From assembly GCA_021203065.1 (NCBI GenBank), contig JAJQBX010000032.1, positions 62,001-126,000 of the forward strand: DNA of 64,000 nt, in the 5' to 3' direction. Below, one piece after another: positions 8,906 through 17,750 of this stretch. The notes beneath the pieces were generated by a model, which worked only from the letters and a program-made list of their open reading frames with translations, was not told the DNA's origin and made no database searches. This DNA comes from Oscillospiraceae bacterium. GTDB lineage: Bacteria > Bacillota > Clostridia > Oscillospirales > Ruminococcaceae. Within the stretch, counting starts at the first letter, position 1. Each line of letters opens with the position of its first letter. The translations under genes and the position numbers were made by a program.

Positions 8906-10945
8906 ATGAAAAAGTGGGAAATCAGAGCTATTAATACAGATGCTGTCGAGAAAACTCTAAATTCGACCGACCTTTCATGCCTTACCGCCGAAGTCATGTC
9001 CGCAAGAGGCTATAATAACCTCGAAGAAATAAAGGCTTTCTTTAATGGAACTGAGCTAAGCGACCCGTTTCTTCTTCCCGACATGGACAAGGCGGTCGAA
9101 ACGATAAATCAGGCGATCGAAAACGGCGAAACCATCTGCATTTATGGCGACTACGACTGCGACGGAGTCACATCCACTGCGATTTTGTACGACTATTTCA
9201 TGAACATGGGAATTGAAGCCCTCTGCTATATCCCTGAGCGGAGCGAGGGCTATGGTCTCAATATGCGTGCAATAGACGAAATCCGACAGAATGGAGCCAC
9301 GCTTATAGTAACCGTTGACAATGGCATAACGGCGGTCAGTGAAGCAGACTATGTTTATCAGCTCGGTATGAAGCTTGTCATAACCGACCACCATCAGCCG
9401 GCGGAAGCACTTCCGAGAGCGGAAGCGTTGGTTGATCCGTATCTTGAAAACTGCAAATCTGAATTCAAAGACTTTGCCGGAGTAGGAGTAGCTTTGAAGC
9501 TCCTCTGTGCGTTGGAAGATGGCGGAGCTGATTTCATAGTTGAGCAGTATGCCGACATCTGCGCATTAGGAACAATAGCCGACATAGTTCCACTTGTTTC
9601 CGAGAACAGAACAATAGTGAACATGGGCTTGAAGCAGCTGAAATACACCGAGCGTGAGGGTTTAACCAGCCTCATTGAGCAAAGTGGCATCAACCGTGAC
9701 ACTATAAATTCTTCGTCGGTAGCGTTTTTCTTAGCTCCAAGAATCAATGCCGCAGGGCGTTTTGGCTCTGCTATAACAGCTCTTGATATGCTCGTCACCG
9801 AGGGCGAAGAAGCTGTTGCCAAGGCGACTGAGCTGTCAACCCTCAACGACCAGAGAAAGCAGTGCGAGGCGGGAATAATCTCCGAAATCGGTGCTTATAT
9901 AGCCGAAAACCCCGATATAGTCCACGACAGAGTCATAGTTTTAAGCGGAAAAGGCTGGCATCATGGCGTAATAGGAATAGTTGCGGCAAGGCTTTTGGAA
10001 AGATATGAAAGACCTGTTCTGATTCTCTCGATAGACGACAACGGCTTCGCTGTCGGCTCTGCAAGAAGCATCGCCGGCTTCAATATCTTCAAATGCTTTG
10101 ATTCCTGCAAGGAAATCTTGGTCAAATATGGCGGTCATGAGTGCGCCGGAGGCTTAACAGTAAAGGAGTCGGACATCCAGAAGCTGAGAGAGATGATTCT
10201 TGATTATGCAAAAGAAAACTTCCCCGTAATGCCAAAGTTCACTCTCACAGCGGATAAGCTTCTGAGAGGAAAAGATATAACCGAGAAGAATATCGCTGAT
10301 TTGGCAAGAATCGAGCCATACGGAGCCGGAAATCCCGAACCGCTCTTTGCGCTTTCAGGTGCGGCAGTCCTGCAGGTAGTTCCGCTCAAAAGGGGAGAGC
10401 ACACCAAGCTCGAGATCTCCTATGACGGCGTTCACCTCAGCTGCCTTATGTTCAGAAGAAAGACCGCTTCAGTTGGCATAAAAGCAGGCGACAAGATAGA
10501 CCTGATGGGTACACTTTCGATAAACGAGTATAACGGCAAAAAGAGCTTTACTCTTACTGTGACCGACTATCGTCTCCACGGAATCAGGCAGGACAGCTAC
10601 TTTGCGGCATACGATGCCTACGAAAGCTTCCGCCGTGGCGAGGATTTGCCTCTGGAAATCCTCAGGAAAGGAAGACCGTCCCGGGAAGAGCTTGTTTCGA
10701 TATATAAGTACGCTTTCAGTTTAGCTTCGCCATTCACAGTCACGAACCTTTCGGCGAGGCTTGGAATAAACTGCTTCAAGCTGTCGGTGGCGATAGACGC
10801 TTTCTGCGAAACGGGGCTTTTCAGAAACGCTGAAAACGGCTACATAGAATTGACCAGCCCAAAAACAAGGGTAGATATAGAGAGCTCCAAGACGCTTCAC
10901 CGTCTTGACAGCCTGATTGAAAAATATGAAAATGAGAAAGAATAA
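8906..10945 (+). CDS. recJ: Single-stranded-DNA-specific exonuclease RecJ
   Basis: 679 residues. RecJ degrades single-stranded DNA 5' to 3' in recombination and mismatch repair. The DHH-superfamily motifs are present: IYGDYDCDGVTSTAIL near residues 79-94, VTVDNGITA near 135, and the diagnostic TDHHQPAEALPRA near 160. The DHHA1 part shows SGKGWHHGVIGIVAARL and GGHECAGG, and an OB-fold region follows. An extra C-terminal segment of about 110 residues after the OB fold looks like the extension seen in Firmicute RecJ. It is 16 bp upstream of relA/spoT, a gene pair often found together in Clostridia. Confidence 0.95.
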   Translation: MKKWEIRAINTDAVEKTLNSTDLSCLTAEVMSARGYNNLEEIKAFFNGTELSDPFLLPDMDKAVETINQAIENGETICIYGDYDCDGVTSTAILYDYFMNMGIEALCYIPERSEGYGLNMRAIDEIRQNGATLIVTVDNGITAVSEADYVYQLGMKLVITDHHQPAEALPRAEALVDPYLENCKSEFKDFAGVGVALKLLCALEDGGADFIVEQYADICALGTIADIVPLVSENRTIVNMGLKQLKYTEREGLTSLIEQSGINRDTINSSSVAFFLAPRINAAGRFGSAITALDMLVTEGEEAVAKATELSTLNDQRKQCEAGIISEIGAYIAENPDIVHDRVIVLSGKGWHHGVIGIVAARLLERYERPVLILSIDDNGFAVGSARSIAGFNIFKCFDSCKEILVKYGGHECAGGLTVKESDIQKLREMILDYAKENFPVMPKFTLTADKLLRGKDITEKNIADLARIEPYGAGNPEPLFALSGAAVLQVVPLKRGEHTKLEISYDGVHLSCLMFRRKTASVGIKAGDKIDLMGTLSINEYNGKKSFTLTVTDYRLHGIRQDSYFAAYDAYESFRRGEDLPLEILRKGRPSREELVSIYKYAFSLASPFTVTNLSARLGINCFKLSVAIDAFCETGLFRNAENGYIELTSPKTRVDIESSKTLHRLDSLIEKYENEKE

Positions 10946-10961
10946 GTGAGGAGGGAACAGT

Positions 10962-13175
10962 ATGACAGAAGCAGATAACGAGAGAATCGTAAACGAAGCC
11001 TATAAGGACTTTATCGACTCAATAGTATCTCTTGACAAGAACTATAATATTGAAAAGATTGAGCAGGCTTATGAGCTTGCCCGTGAAAAGCATTCGGGGC
11101 AGTTCCGTGAATCGGGCGAGCCGTATATCATTCATCCGATAGCTGTTGCAAAGATTCTGGTTGAGCTTGGAATGGATGCCGACACCATCTGTGCGGCTCT
11201 TTTGCATGATGTCATTGAGGACACCGGCACGCCATATAGCGAGCTTAAAAAGAGATTCGGTGAGGATGTTGCAAACCTCGTCGACGGAGTCACAAAGCTG
11301 AATCAGGTCGCACTCTATTCAAAAGAGGAGCAGCAGGCGGAGAACATCCGGAAGATGCTTCTCTCGATGTCAAAAGACATAAGAGTTATAATAATCAAGC
11401 TTGCCGACCGACTACACAACATGAGAACCTTGGGTTATCGTAGCGAGGAAAAGCGTAGAAGCGTTTCTCTTGAAACGATGAGTATATTCGTCCCTCTTGC
11501 CAACCGTCTTGGAATCAGGCAGATGAAAGAGGAGCTCGAGGACTTGGCGTTTTCCTACCTCGACCCGTTTGCTTATAACGAAATAGAACAGCTTCTGGAG
11601 AAATCGAAGCCTGAGCGTGAAGCCTTTATCGAGCTCATCAAAAAGCGTCTTGCAAAGCGTCTTGAGCAGGACTTCAACCCTCTTCCGACAATCGAGGGCA
11701 GAGTCAAGAGTGCCTATGGAATATATAAGAAAGTCTATGAACAGGGGAGACTGTTTGACGAAATCTACGACAAGTATGCCGTTCGTGTAATCGTCAACAC
11801 AGTAACCGAGTGCTACTATGTTCTTGGCGTTGTGCACGACATGTTCCAGCCTATCCCGAACCGCTTCAAAGACTACATTTCCACCCCGAAAGCCAATATG
11901 TATCAGAGCCTTCATACAACCGTTATGGGCAGAGAGGGCATACCGTTCGAGGTTCAGATAAGAACCTATGAAATGCATCACACCGCTGAATATGGTATCG
12001 CCGCACACTGGAAGTACAAGGAGGGCGTCAAGGGCAAATATAAGTACGATGGTCGCCTTAATTGGGTCAGACAGATATTAGACAGCCAGCAGGAGTCAAA
12101 CGACGTCGAGGATATTGTAAGAGCCATCAAGGATGACTTGGCACCCGAGGACGTATTTGCAATGACCCCCAAGGGCGATGTTATATCGCTTCCCTTGGGC
12201 GCAACAGTCATCGACTTTGCCTATGCTATTCACACTCAGGTAGGACACCGGATGACCGGTGCAAAAGCGGATAAGAAGCTTGTTCCTCTTGACTACCAGA
12301 TCAAAACCGGCGAAATAATCGAGATTATAACCACCAAAGACCCGAATCATGGTCCCAACAGGGCGTGGCTCAATATCTGTCAGACCAACGAAGCGAAGTC
12401 CAAAATCCGTTCATGGTTCAAAAAAGAACGCCGTGACGAGAATATCGCCGAGGGCAAGCAGGAGCTTGAGCGTGAATTCAAGCGCAACCTCATCCGAGTT
12501 CCCGATAACGAGCTCGAAGACTTCCTGTCGCTCGACATGAAGCGTCACAACTGCGAAACCCTTGACGACTTCTATGCCGCAATCGGCTATGGCGGAGTAA
12601 CTCTCTCAAAAATAATTCCGAGGCTCAAGGAAGAATACACAAAGAAATATATCCAGTCTGGCAACCAGAATGACAGTCAGTACGCTAATGATCAGTATTC
12701 AGGCAGAAAGAAGCCAAGCTCCGGCATAATAGTTGACGGAATGGACAACTGCGTCGTCAAGCTCTCTCAGTGCTGCTCTCCGCTTCCCGGAGACGATATT
12801 GTAGGCTTTGTAACCCGTGGTCATGGCGTTTCTGTCCACAAGTGTGACTGTGTAAACTATCTCTCACAGCGTGACAATGAGCCTGAACGCTGGATTCCCG
12901 TTCACTGGGCAGAAAAGGACGAAACCGCAAGTAACTACTATAAGGTGGTTCTCGACGTAATCGGCTACGATCGAATAGGAATTTTAGCCGACATAATGTC
13001 CTGCCTGCAGGAAACAAGAACCATGACCTATGAATCAACCGCAAGAGTCCTTAAAAACGGCAACGCAAGCATTACGCTGACAATAAGCGTTGCAGGAACT
13101 GCCGAGCTCCAGAACGTCATGACAAGGCTCAAGAAGGTCGAGGGCGTATTCTCAGTGGAAAGAAGTTCGAAGTAG
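10962..13175 (+). CDS. relA: Bifunctional (p)ppGpp synthetase/hydrolase Rel
   Basis: 737 residues with the full Rel/SpoT layout. The HD hydrolase domain (ALLHDVIEDTGTPY near residue 84), the synthetase domain (KANMYQSLHTTVMG near 305-318), a TGS domain (MTPKGDVISLPLGATVIDFAYAIH near 400), a zinc-finger/helical linker with CSPLPGDDIVGF, and a C-terminal ACT domain (~660-737) can all be seen. The hydrolase HD residues and synthetase motifs look intact, so both making and breaking (p)ppGpp are expected. It controls the stringent response to amino-acid starvation on stalled ribosomes. GAGGAGGG ribosome-binding site upstream. Confidence 0.96.
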   Translation: MTEADNERIVNEAYKDFIDSIVSLDKNYNIEKIEQAYELAREKHSGQFRESGEPYIIHPIAVAKILVELGMDADTICAALLHDVIEDTGTPYSELKKRFGEDVANLVDGVTKLNQVALYSKEEQQAENIRKMLLSMSKDIRVIIIKLADRLHNMRTLGYRSEEKRRSVSLETMSIFVPLANRLGIRQMKEELEDLAFSYLDPFAYNEIEQLLEKSKPEREAFIELIKKRLAKRLEQDFNPLPTIEGRVKSAYGIYKKVYEQGRLFDEIYDKYAVRVIVNTVTECYYVLGVVHDMFQPIPNRFKDYISTPKANMYQSLHTTVMGREGIPFEVQIRTYEMHHTAEYGIAAHWKYKEGVKGKYKYDGRLNWVRQILDSQQESNDVEDIVRAIKDDLAPEDVFAMTPKGDVISLPLGATVIDFAYAIHTQVGHRMTGAKADKKLVPLDYQIKTGEIIEIITTKDPNHGPNRAWLNICQTNEAKSKIRSWFKKERRDENIAEGKQELEREFKRNLIRVPDNELEDFLSLDMKRHNCETLDDFYAAIGYGGVTLSKIIPRLKEEYTKKYIQSGNQNDSQYANDQYSGRKKPSSGIIVDGMDNCVVKLSQCCSPLPGDDIVGFVTRGHGVSVHKCDCVNYLSQRDNEPERWIPVHWAEKDETASNYYKVVLDVIGYDRIGILADIMSCLQETRTMTYESTARVLKNGNASITLTISVAGTAELQNVMTRLKKVEGVFSVERSSK

Positions 13176-13183
13176 GTGCATTT

Positions 13184-13813
13184 ATGATAGAAATAACCAC
13201 AATTCCCAACATGGGAGATTTCGCAACAAATGCGTATATCGTCAGCTCAGGCAATACTGCTGTTCTCATTGATGCACCGTGTGACGCCGACAGAATTCTG
13301 GATAAACTTGGAAGACTGAAGCTTGAAGCTGTGCTCCTGACCCACGGTCACGTTGACCATATTTCAGCGGCAGGGGAAATCAAAGAGAAAACCGGATGTA
13401 AAGTTATGATTTCAGAGGAAGATGAGCCTATGCTCCGAAGTTCCAAGCTCTGTCGTGCCGATTACTTTTCTGTTCCGTTCTATCCGTGCGAGGGTGCAGA
13501 GTGCTTCTCTGACGGCGATGAGCTCACATTCGGCGATATGACTTTCAAGGTTGTCTCTACGAAAGGTCACACTGCCGGCTCTGTTTCGTTCGTTATCGGC
13601 GATGTCATCTTCTCCGGCGACACTCTTTTCGCCGGAAGCATCGGCAGAATAGACCTCGGCGGCAGTGGCTTCGGAGATATTATTTCGTCTATAGGAAAGC
13701 TTTACACGCTCGCGGACGGCAAAAATATGCGGGTTCTCTCTGGTCACGGACCGGAAACAGACCTATATTCCGAGCTTTTGGAAAATCCATACTTAGGTGC
13801 GCTCAGAGGATGA
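13184..13813 (+). CDS. Metallo-beta-lactamase-fold hydrolase (glyoxalase II-like)
   Basis: 209 residues. The zinc-binding motif LTHGHVDHISAAGEI (HxHxDH) lies near residues 53-67, the next ligand histidine is in TKGHTAGSVSF near 127, the bridging Asp in FSGDTLFAGSIGR near 144, and the last histidine in VLSGHGPETD near 186. This order is that of the YcbL/glyoxalase-II-like group, which hydrolyses thioesters such as S-lactoylglutathione; in organisms without glutathione the true substrate is unknown. The linkage relA-MBL-hemZ is common in Clostridia. The stop codon lies 4 bp before the hemZ start, so the two are probably coupled in translation. Confidence 0.87.
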   Translation: MIEITTIPNMGDFATNAYIVSSGNTAVLIDAPCDADRILDKLGRLKLEAVLLTHGHVDHISAAGEIKEKTGCKVMISEEDEPMLRSSKLCRADYFSVPFYPCEGAECFSDGDELTFGDMTFKVVSTKGHTAGSVSFVIGDVIFSGDTLFAGSIGRIDLGGSGFGDIISSIGKLYTLADGKNMRVLSGHGPETDLYSELLENPYLGALRG

Positions 13814-13817
13814 TTTG

Positions 13818-15293
13818 ATGTTTACACTTGTTTTTTCGGGAAATGATTTTAAGTACGAGCTCGAAGCTGTTTCGAAGCTCTTTTTCCCTGCACAGAGCTT
13901 CGGCTTTATTTTTCTTGATTCGGAAGAGAATCAGGAATCTCCCACTGAAAATTTTGCACTGATAGAAAGAACCGGCGAACTTCTGAGAGTAACCGTAACG
14001 CTTGACGGAAAAAAGGTTTCCGAAAGTCTTGAGCTTTCCAGAGATACCGAGGATTACGACAATGAATGCGAGTTTCAGCTTGGGAAGCTGCTCTTTTTGT
14101 GTATGCGAACGCTGACAGGAATCTCTCCCGAGTGGGGAATACTGACCGGTGTCCGTCCTGTCAAGCTGATAAACAAGCTGAGAGCGAAAGGCTATGATTT
14201 TGATGAGGCATCCCAGTATCTTGCCGACAGGTATCTCATGACTGACGAAAAGATAAATATTGGTTGGCAAACAGCCGTGAATCAGGACGCAGTGGTATCA
14301 GCGATGCCAGAGCGTTCGTTCAGTCTGTATGTCGACATTCCTTTCTGCCCGACAAGGTGCACATATTGCTCGTTCATTTCCCAGACAGTCGGTAGCTTCA
14401 GAAAGCTGATGCCCGAGTATGTAGAAAAGCTCTGCAAGGAAATCGCCTATACAGGAGAGCTTGTAAAGGGCAATGACTTAACACTTGATACTGTCTATTT
14501 CGGTGGTGGAACTCCCACATCAATAGAAGCTAAGGATCTGGAACGCATCATGAAAGCTATAGCTTCCTCGTTTGACCTGTCCCACATCCGTGAATACACA
14601 GTAGAGGCAGGCAGACCGGATACCATCACATCTGAAAAGTTGGACGTAATCAAATCATACGGCGGCGACAGGGTCAGCATAAATCCTCAGACTCTTAACG
14701 AAGAGGTACTGAAAACCATCGGCAGAAGCCACACAGTAAAAGATTTTATGGAAAGCTATGAGCTTGCCAGATCAAAAGGCTTCAAGGCTATTAATGTCGA
14801 TCTTATTGCCGGGCTTCCGGATGACAAGTTTGATAGCTTTACACAATCTGTCGATGGTGTTATGGCACTGAATCCGGAAAATATAACCGTCCATGCGCTC
14901 TCTATAAAGCGGGCATCAGAGCTGATGGCAAGGCGTAGCCTCGGCGACGGCGAGCTCTGTGAGAGAATGATAAAATACTCTACCGAAAGGCTCATGAACG
15001 CCGGCTACAGCCCCTATTATCTCTATCGTCAGAAAAACCAACTTGGCAATCAGGAGAACATCGGCTGGACTATCGGCGGTTGTACTGGAATCTACAATAT
15101 CAACATCATGGAGGAAGTGCAGACGATTCTTTCCGTAGGCGCAGGAGGAACAACAAAGCTTGTTCTGTCAAAAGGCGACGGAGACCGCTTGAACCGCTTC
15201 TTCAATCCGAAATATCCTCTTGAGTACATCAAGCATTTCGATACGGTTCTTTCGAGAAAACAAGATGCCTGCAAGCTTCTTGAGCTTATATGA
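13818..15293 (+). CDS. hemZ: Coproporphyrinogen dehydrogenase HemZ-like radical SAM enzyme
   Basis: 491 residues from the ATG at 13818, which has a GAGGA ribosome-binding site at 13806-13810; an upstream start at 13797 would overlap the previous gene. The radical-SAM cluster motif CPTRCTYCSF (CxxxCxxC) is near residue 173, followed by VYFGGGTPTS, typical of the HemN/HemZ/HemW group. The N-terminal ~150 residues form the extra domain found in HemZ. The annotated reaction is oxidative decarboxylation of coproporphyrinogen III, but many anaerobic Clostridia with HemZ lack a full haem pathway, so the true reaction is uncertain. It is placed between the MBL hydrolase and a TIM-barrel gene. Confidence 0.85.
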   Translation: MFTLVFSGNDFKYELEAVSKLFFPAQSFGFIFLDSEENQESPTENFALIERTGELLRVTVTLDGKKVSESLELSRDTEDYDNECEFQLGKLLFLCMRTLTGISPEWGILTGVRPVKLINKLRAKGYDFDEASQYLADRYLMTDEKINIGWQTAVNQDAVVSAMPERSFSLYVDIPFCPTRCTYCSFISQTVGSFRKLMPEYVEKLCKEIAYTGELVKGNDLTLDTVYFGGGTPTSIEAKDLERIMKAIASSFDLSHIREYTVEAGRPDTITSEKLDVIKSYGGDRVSINPQTLNEEVLKTIGRSHTVKDFMESYELARSKGFKAINVDLIAGLPDDKFDSFTQSVDGVMALNPENITVHALSIKRASELMARRSLGDGELCERMIKYSTERLMNAGYSPYYLYRQKNQLGNQENIGWTIGGCTGIYNINIMEEVQTILSVGAGGTTKLVLSKGDGDRLNRFFNPKYPLEYIKHFDTVLSRKQDACKLLELI

Positions 15294-15305
15294 CGGGGTG
15301 AAACC

Positions 15306-16145
15306 ATGCCAATACTTTGTTCCACAGGTGCCCTGATAGGGAGACCGAATAACCGTGACTACACTCTTCTTAAAGAGCTTGCCCCGAAGCTGTCATGTGA
15401 CGGCTTCGAGCTTATGATATATCCGGACTGGTATCCGATAGTCGACAAGGTTGTTGACTTTACACATGATATAGGACTCAATATCCCAGTTATCCACTGC
15501 GAAAAGAGGATAGGGGAGCTCCTCAGCAGTGGCACTGATGAAGATCTGCAAGCCGCAATGAGTGATTTCAAGCTGAACTGCGAGATTGCAATGGGAGTGG
15601 GAGCAGGAAAGCTTGTCCTGCACCTCTGGAATGGTCTTATTTCCGACAGCCATATTGAAAACAATATCAGCGGTTACAAGTACTTGAGAGAAATCTCTGA
15701 CGATTGCGGTCTTGAGCTTCTTGTCGAGAACGTCGTCTGCAACGTCGGCGATCCGATGCAGAGATGCCGTGAGCTTTATGAAGCATATCCTGATGTCAGC
15801 TTTGTCTTCGACACAAAAATGGCGGCTTTCCATTGTCAGGAGGAGCTTTTGTACGACGAGAAGAATTCTTGGCTTCAGGATAGAATCAGACACTACCACG
15901 TCAACGACTATGGCGGCGGATATAAGGACTGGAGCAATCTCAAGGTGCTCCCAATTGGAGATGGGCGCATAGATTTCGATAAATTCTTCTCATATATCAA
16001 AAGGAAGAATCATCAGGGCTTTACCTTTACAGTTGAGTCCACCGCTTTTGACAAATCGGGGGTTGTACATACCGACATCCTGAACCGGTGCTTTGACACT
16101 ATCCGGAAATATCTTTCAGAAGGGGACAGAAAGAATGCTCAGTAA
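15306..16145 (+). CDS. Sugar phosphate isomerase/epimerase family TIM-barrel protein
   Basis: 279 residues, cytoplasmic. The protein shows the xylose-isomerase-like TIM barrel pattern of the AP_endonuc_2 family: LVLHLWNGL near 102, ELLVENVVCNVGD near 138, FVFDTKMAAFHCQ near 166, and YHVNDYGGGYKDWSNLKVLPIGDGRIDF near 200-227, where acidic and histidine residues would bind a divalent metal. The family includes hexulose-phosphate epimerases, inosose dehydratases and endonuclease IV; none can be selected from sequence alone. It overlaps the start of the following methyltransferase gene by 11 bp, suggesting translational coupling. Confidence 0.78.
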   Translation: MPILCSTGALIGRPNNRDYTLLKELAPKLSCDGFELMIYPDWYPIVDKVVDFTHDIGLNIPVIHCEKRIGELLSSGTDEDLQAAMSDFKLNCEIAMGVGAGKLVLHLWNGLISDSHIENNISGYKYLREISDDCGLELLVENVVCNVGDPMQRCRELYEAYPDVSFVFDTKMAAFHCQEELLYDEKNSWLQDRIRHYHVNDYGGGYKDWSNLKVLPIGDGRIDFDKFFSYIKRKNHQGFTFTVESTAFDKSGVVHTDILNRCFDTIRKYLSEGDRKNAQ

Positions 16146-17484
16146 AAACGACATTATCGAGCTCAGCGTTGATTCGCTCAGCTCCGACGGCTCCGGGATC
16201 GGGAGACACGGAGGCATGGCAATTTTCGTCCCGAATACTGCGGTTGGCGACAGAATCAATGCCAGAATTCTGAAAGTGAACAGGACCTATGCCTACGCTA
16301 AAGTTGAGGGTATTTTAAAAGCCTCCCCGGATCGACTTGAGCCAGATTGCAGTAATCGCACTTGCGGCGGCTGTGTATACCGCCATATTTCCTATGAGTC
16401 GGAGCTCAGGGCAAAGGAGCAGTCTGTCAGAGATGCTTTCAGGAGAATCGGCGGATTCGATATTGAACCCGAGCCTATAGCAGGAAGCCCGAGCGTCAAC
16501 AGGTATCGTAACAAAGTACAGCTTCCGGTGTCCATGACCGATGGAAAAGCGTTCTGTGGTTTCTTTTCGCCGAGAACACACCGTGTTGTGCCCGTTTCAG
16601 ATTGTCTCCTGCAGCCGGAAATCTTCACCGAAATCTGCAGTGTCATTACAGATTATGTCAATCAAAATAAAATTTCTGTCTATGATGAACAGACCGGCAG
16701 GGGACTCCTCCGGCATATTTACCTAAGAAGAGGCTTCCACACCGGTGAAATAATGCTCAGTCTTGTCTGCACAAAAGAGACAAGAGCGTTTGACAGCTTG
16801 GTATCGACGTTGACTGAGAAATTTCCTGCAGTCAGGACCGTTCTTCTCAACATAAACTTCGCCAAAACGAACGTGATTCTTGGATGTAAAGATATTTGCC
16901 TTTACGGTTCTGGAACGATACATGACACTATGTGCGATGTGACAGTTGAGATTTCTCCCCACTCGTTCTATCAGGTCAACACCGAAGCTGCAGAAAATGT
17001 TTATCGCACGGCAAGAGATTTTCTGAGTCTTGACGGAAGCGAGATGCTTCTCGACCTGTACTGCGGAATCGGCACTGTCGGGCTCTCCATGGCGCAAAAT
17101 GTCAGGCATCTCATAGGAGTTGAGATTGTCCCTGCGGCAATCAAAAACGCTGAGCGGAACGCTGAAATGAACGGAATCACAAACGCTGAGTTCTTCACAG
17201 GTGATGCGGGAACAGTTGCCGAAGAACTCAGCTGTAAAGGTATAAGCCCTGACATCATCATCGTCGACCCTCCAAGAAAAGGCTGTGACAATGAAACTCT
17301 CACGGCAATTGCTAAAATGTCTCCGAGTAAGCTCATCTACATCTCCTGCAACCCCGCCACCTGTGCCAGAGACCTGAACGTTTTGGCAAAATCCGGCTAT
17401 GAGCTGAAAAAGTACAAGCCTTTCGACATGTTCCCAAGGACTGCTCATGTAGAATGCGTCTCGCTTATGGTCAGAAATGTATAA
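16135..17484 (+). CDS. rlmD: 23S rRNA (uracil-C5)-methyltransferase, RlmD/RlmCD type
   Basis: 449 residues from the ATG at 16135, which has AGGGGAC upstream; the longer frame from 16093 would place the start inside the preceding gene. An N-terminal TRAM domain (residues ~4-60) is followed by the 4Fe-4S ligands CSNRTCGGC near residue 72. The methyltransferase part has the SAM-binding LLDLYCGIGTVGLSMA near 305-320, the catalytic IVDPPRKGCD near 379 and YISCNPATCARDL near 402 with the nucleophilic Cys. TrmA-superfamily enzymes methylate U1939 (and U747 in Firmicutes) of 23S rRNA. It is the last gene of the housekeeping block; no clear terminator follows. Confidence 0.9.
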   Translation: MLSKNDIIELSVDSLSSDGSGIGRHGGMAIFVPNTAVGDRINARILKVNRTYAYAKVEGILKASPDRLEPDCSNRTCGGCVYRHISYESELRAKEQSVRDAFRRIGGFDIEPEPIAGSPSVNRYRNKVQLPVSMTDGKAFCGFFSPRTHRVVPVSDCLLQPEIFTEICSVITDYVNQNKISVYDEQTGRGLLRHIYLRRGFHTGEIMLSLVCTKETRAFDSLVSTLTEKFPAVRTVLLNINFAKTNVILGCKDICLYGSGTIHDTMCDVTVEISPHSFYQVNTEAAENVYRTARDFLSLDGSEMLLDLYCGIGTVGLSMAQNVRHLIGVEIVPAAIKNAERNAEMNGITNAEFFTGDAGTVAEELSCKGISPDIIIVDPPRKGCDNETLTAIAKMSPSKLIYISCNPATCARDLNVLAKSGYELKKYKPFDMFPRTAHVECVSLMVRNV

Positions 17485-17530
17485 GCTATGAACAATATTT
17501 GAGATTCATCGCCATTTTTGAAAAAATCCG

Positions 17531-17559
17531 TTGACAGGTTGGGAATTGTGTGATATACT
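17531..17559 (+). promoter_or_regulatory. Sigma-A promoter, near consensus
   Basis: TTGACA at 17531-17536 and TATACT at 17554-17559 are separated by exactly 17 bp. This is the first strong promoter after the housekeeping block and would start a transcript near 17566, just upstream of a structured leader. Confidence 0.85.
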
Positions 17560-17562
17560 TGT

Positions 17563-17720
17563 GACGGTTATGGGGGACGTTCTCCCGTACTGTCAAATGT
17601 GTGGGAGGGTAGTCGTTCTGCCCATTATTGAACCTCCAACACACTCAATAGGTGTTCCGGATGGTTTCGTGTGTCATGTGTGTCTTATAATCTCTTTCGG
17701 TTCGCCGAAAGAGATTTTTT
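17563..17720 (+). ncRNA. Structured leader or small RNA ahead of the VWA surface protein gene
   Basis: About 155 nt between a strong promoter and an intrinsic terminator. Hairpin 1 (17563-17594) pairs GACGGT with ACTGTC and then ATGGGGGA with TCTCCCGT around a 3-nt loop. Hairpin 2 (17599-17644) pairs GTGTG and GGAGG with CCTCC and CACAC, leaving an AA bulge and a ~24-nt loop. A terminator hairpin ends it. No open frame with a good start fits. There is no second promoter in the ~30 bp between the terminator and the next start codon, so the gene at 17751 would need read-through; a cis-acting attenuator is therefore the simplest reading. A free small RNA is the alternative. It does not match any riboswitch class I can recognise by eye. 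Confidence 0.6.
17689..17720 (+). terminator. Intrinsic terminator upstream of the surface protein gene
   Basis: A perfect 12-bp stem (17689-17700 with 17705-17716) closes a TTCG tetraloop and is followed by a run of six T at 17715-17720. It lies between the promoter at 17531 and the coding region at 17751, so it would cut off the downstream gene unless bypassed. Confidence 0.9.
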
Positions 17721-17750
17721 GTAAAAAATATTCTGGAAGGAAGAGAAGTC

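Noticed and set aside
17563-17720. 6S RNA, SRP RNA, T-box or cyclic-di-GMP riboswitch
   Set aside because: The conserved bases of these classes (for example the T-box AGGGUGG motif or the SRP loop) are absent, and the fold is three separate hairpins.
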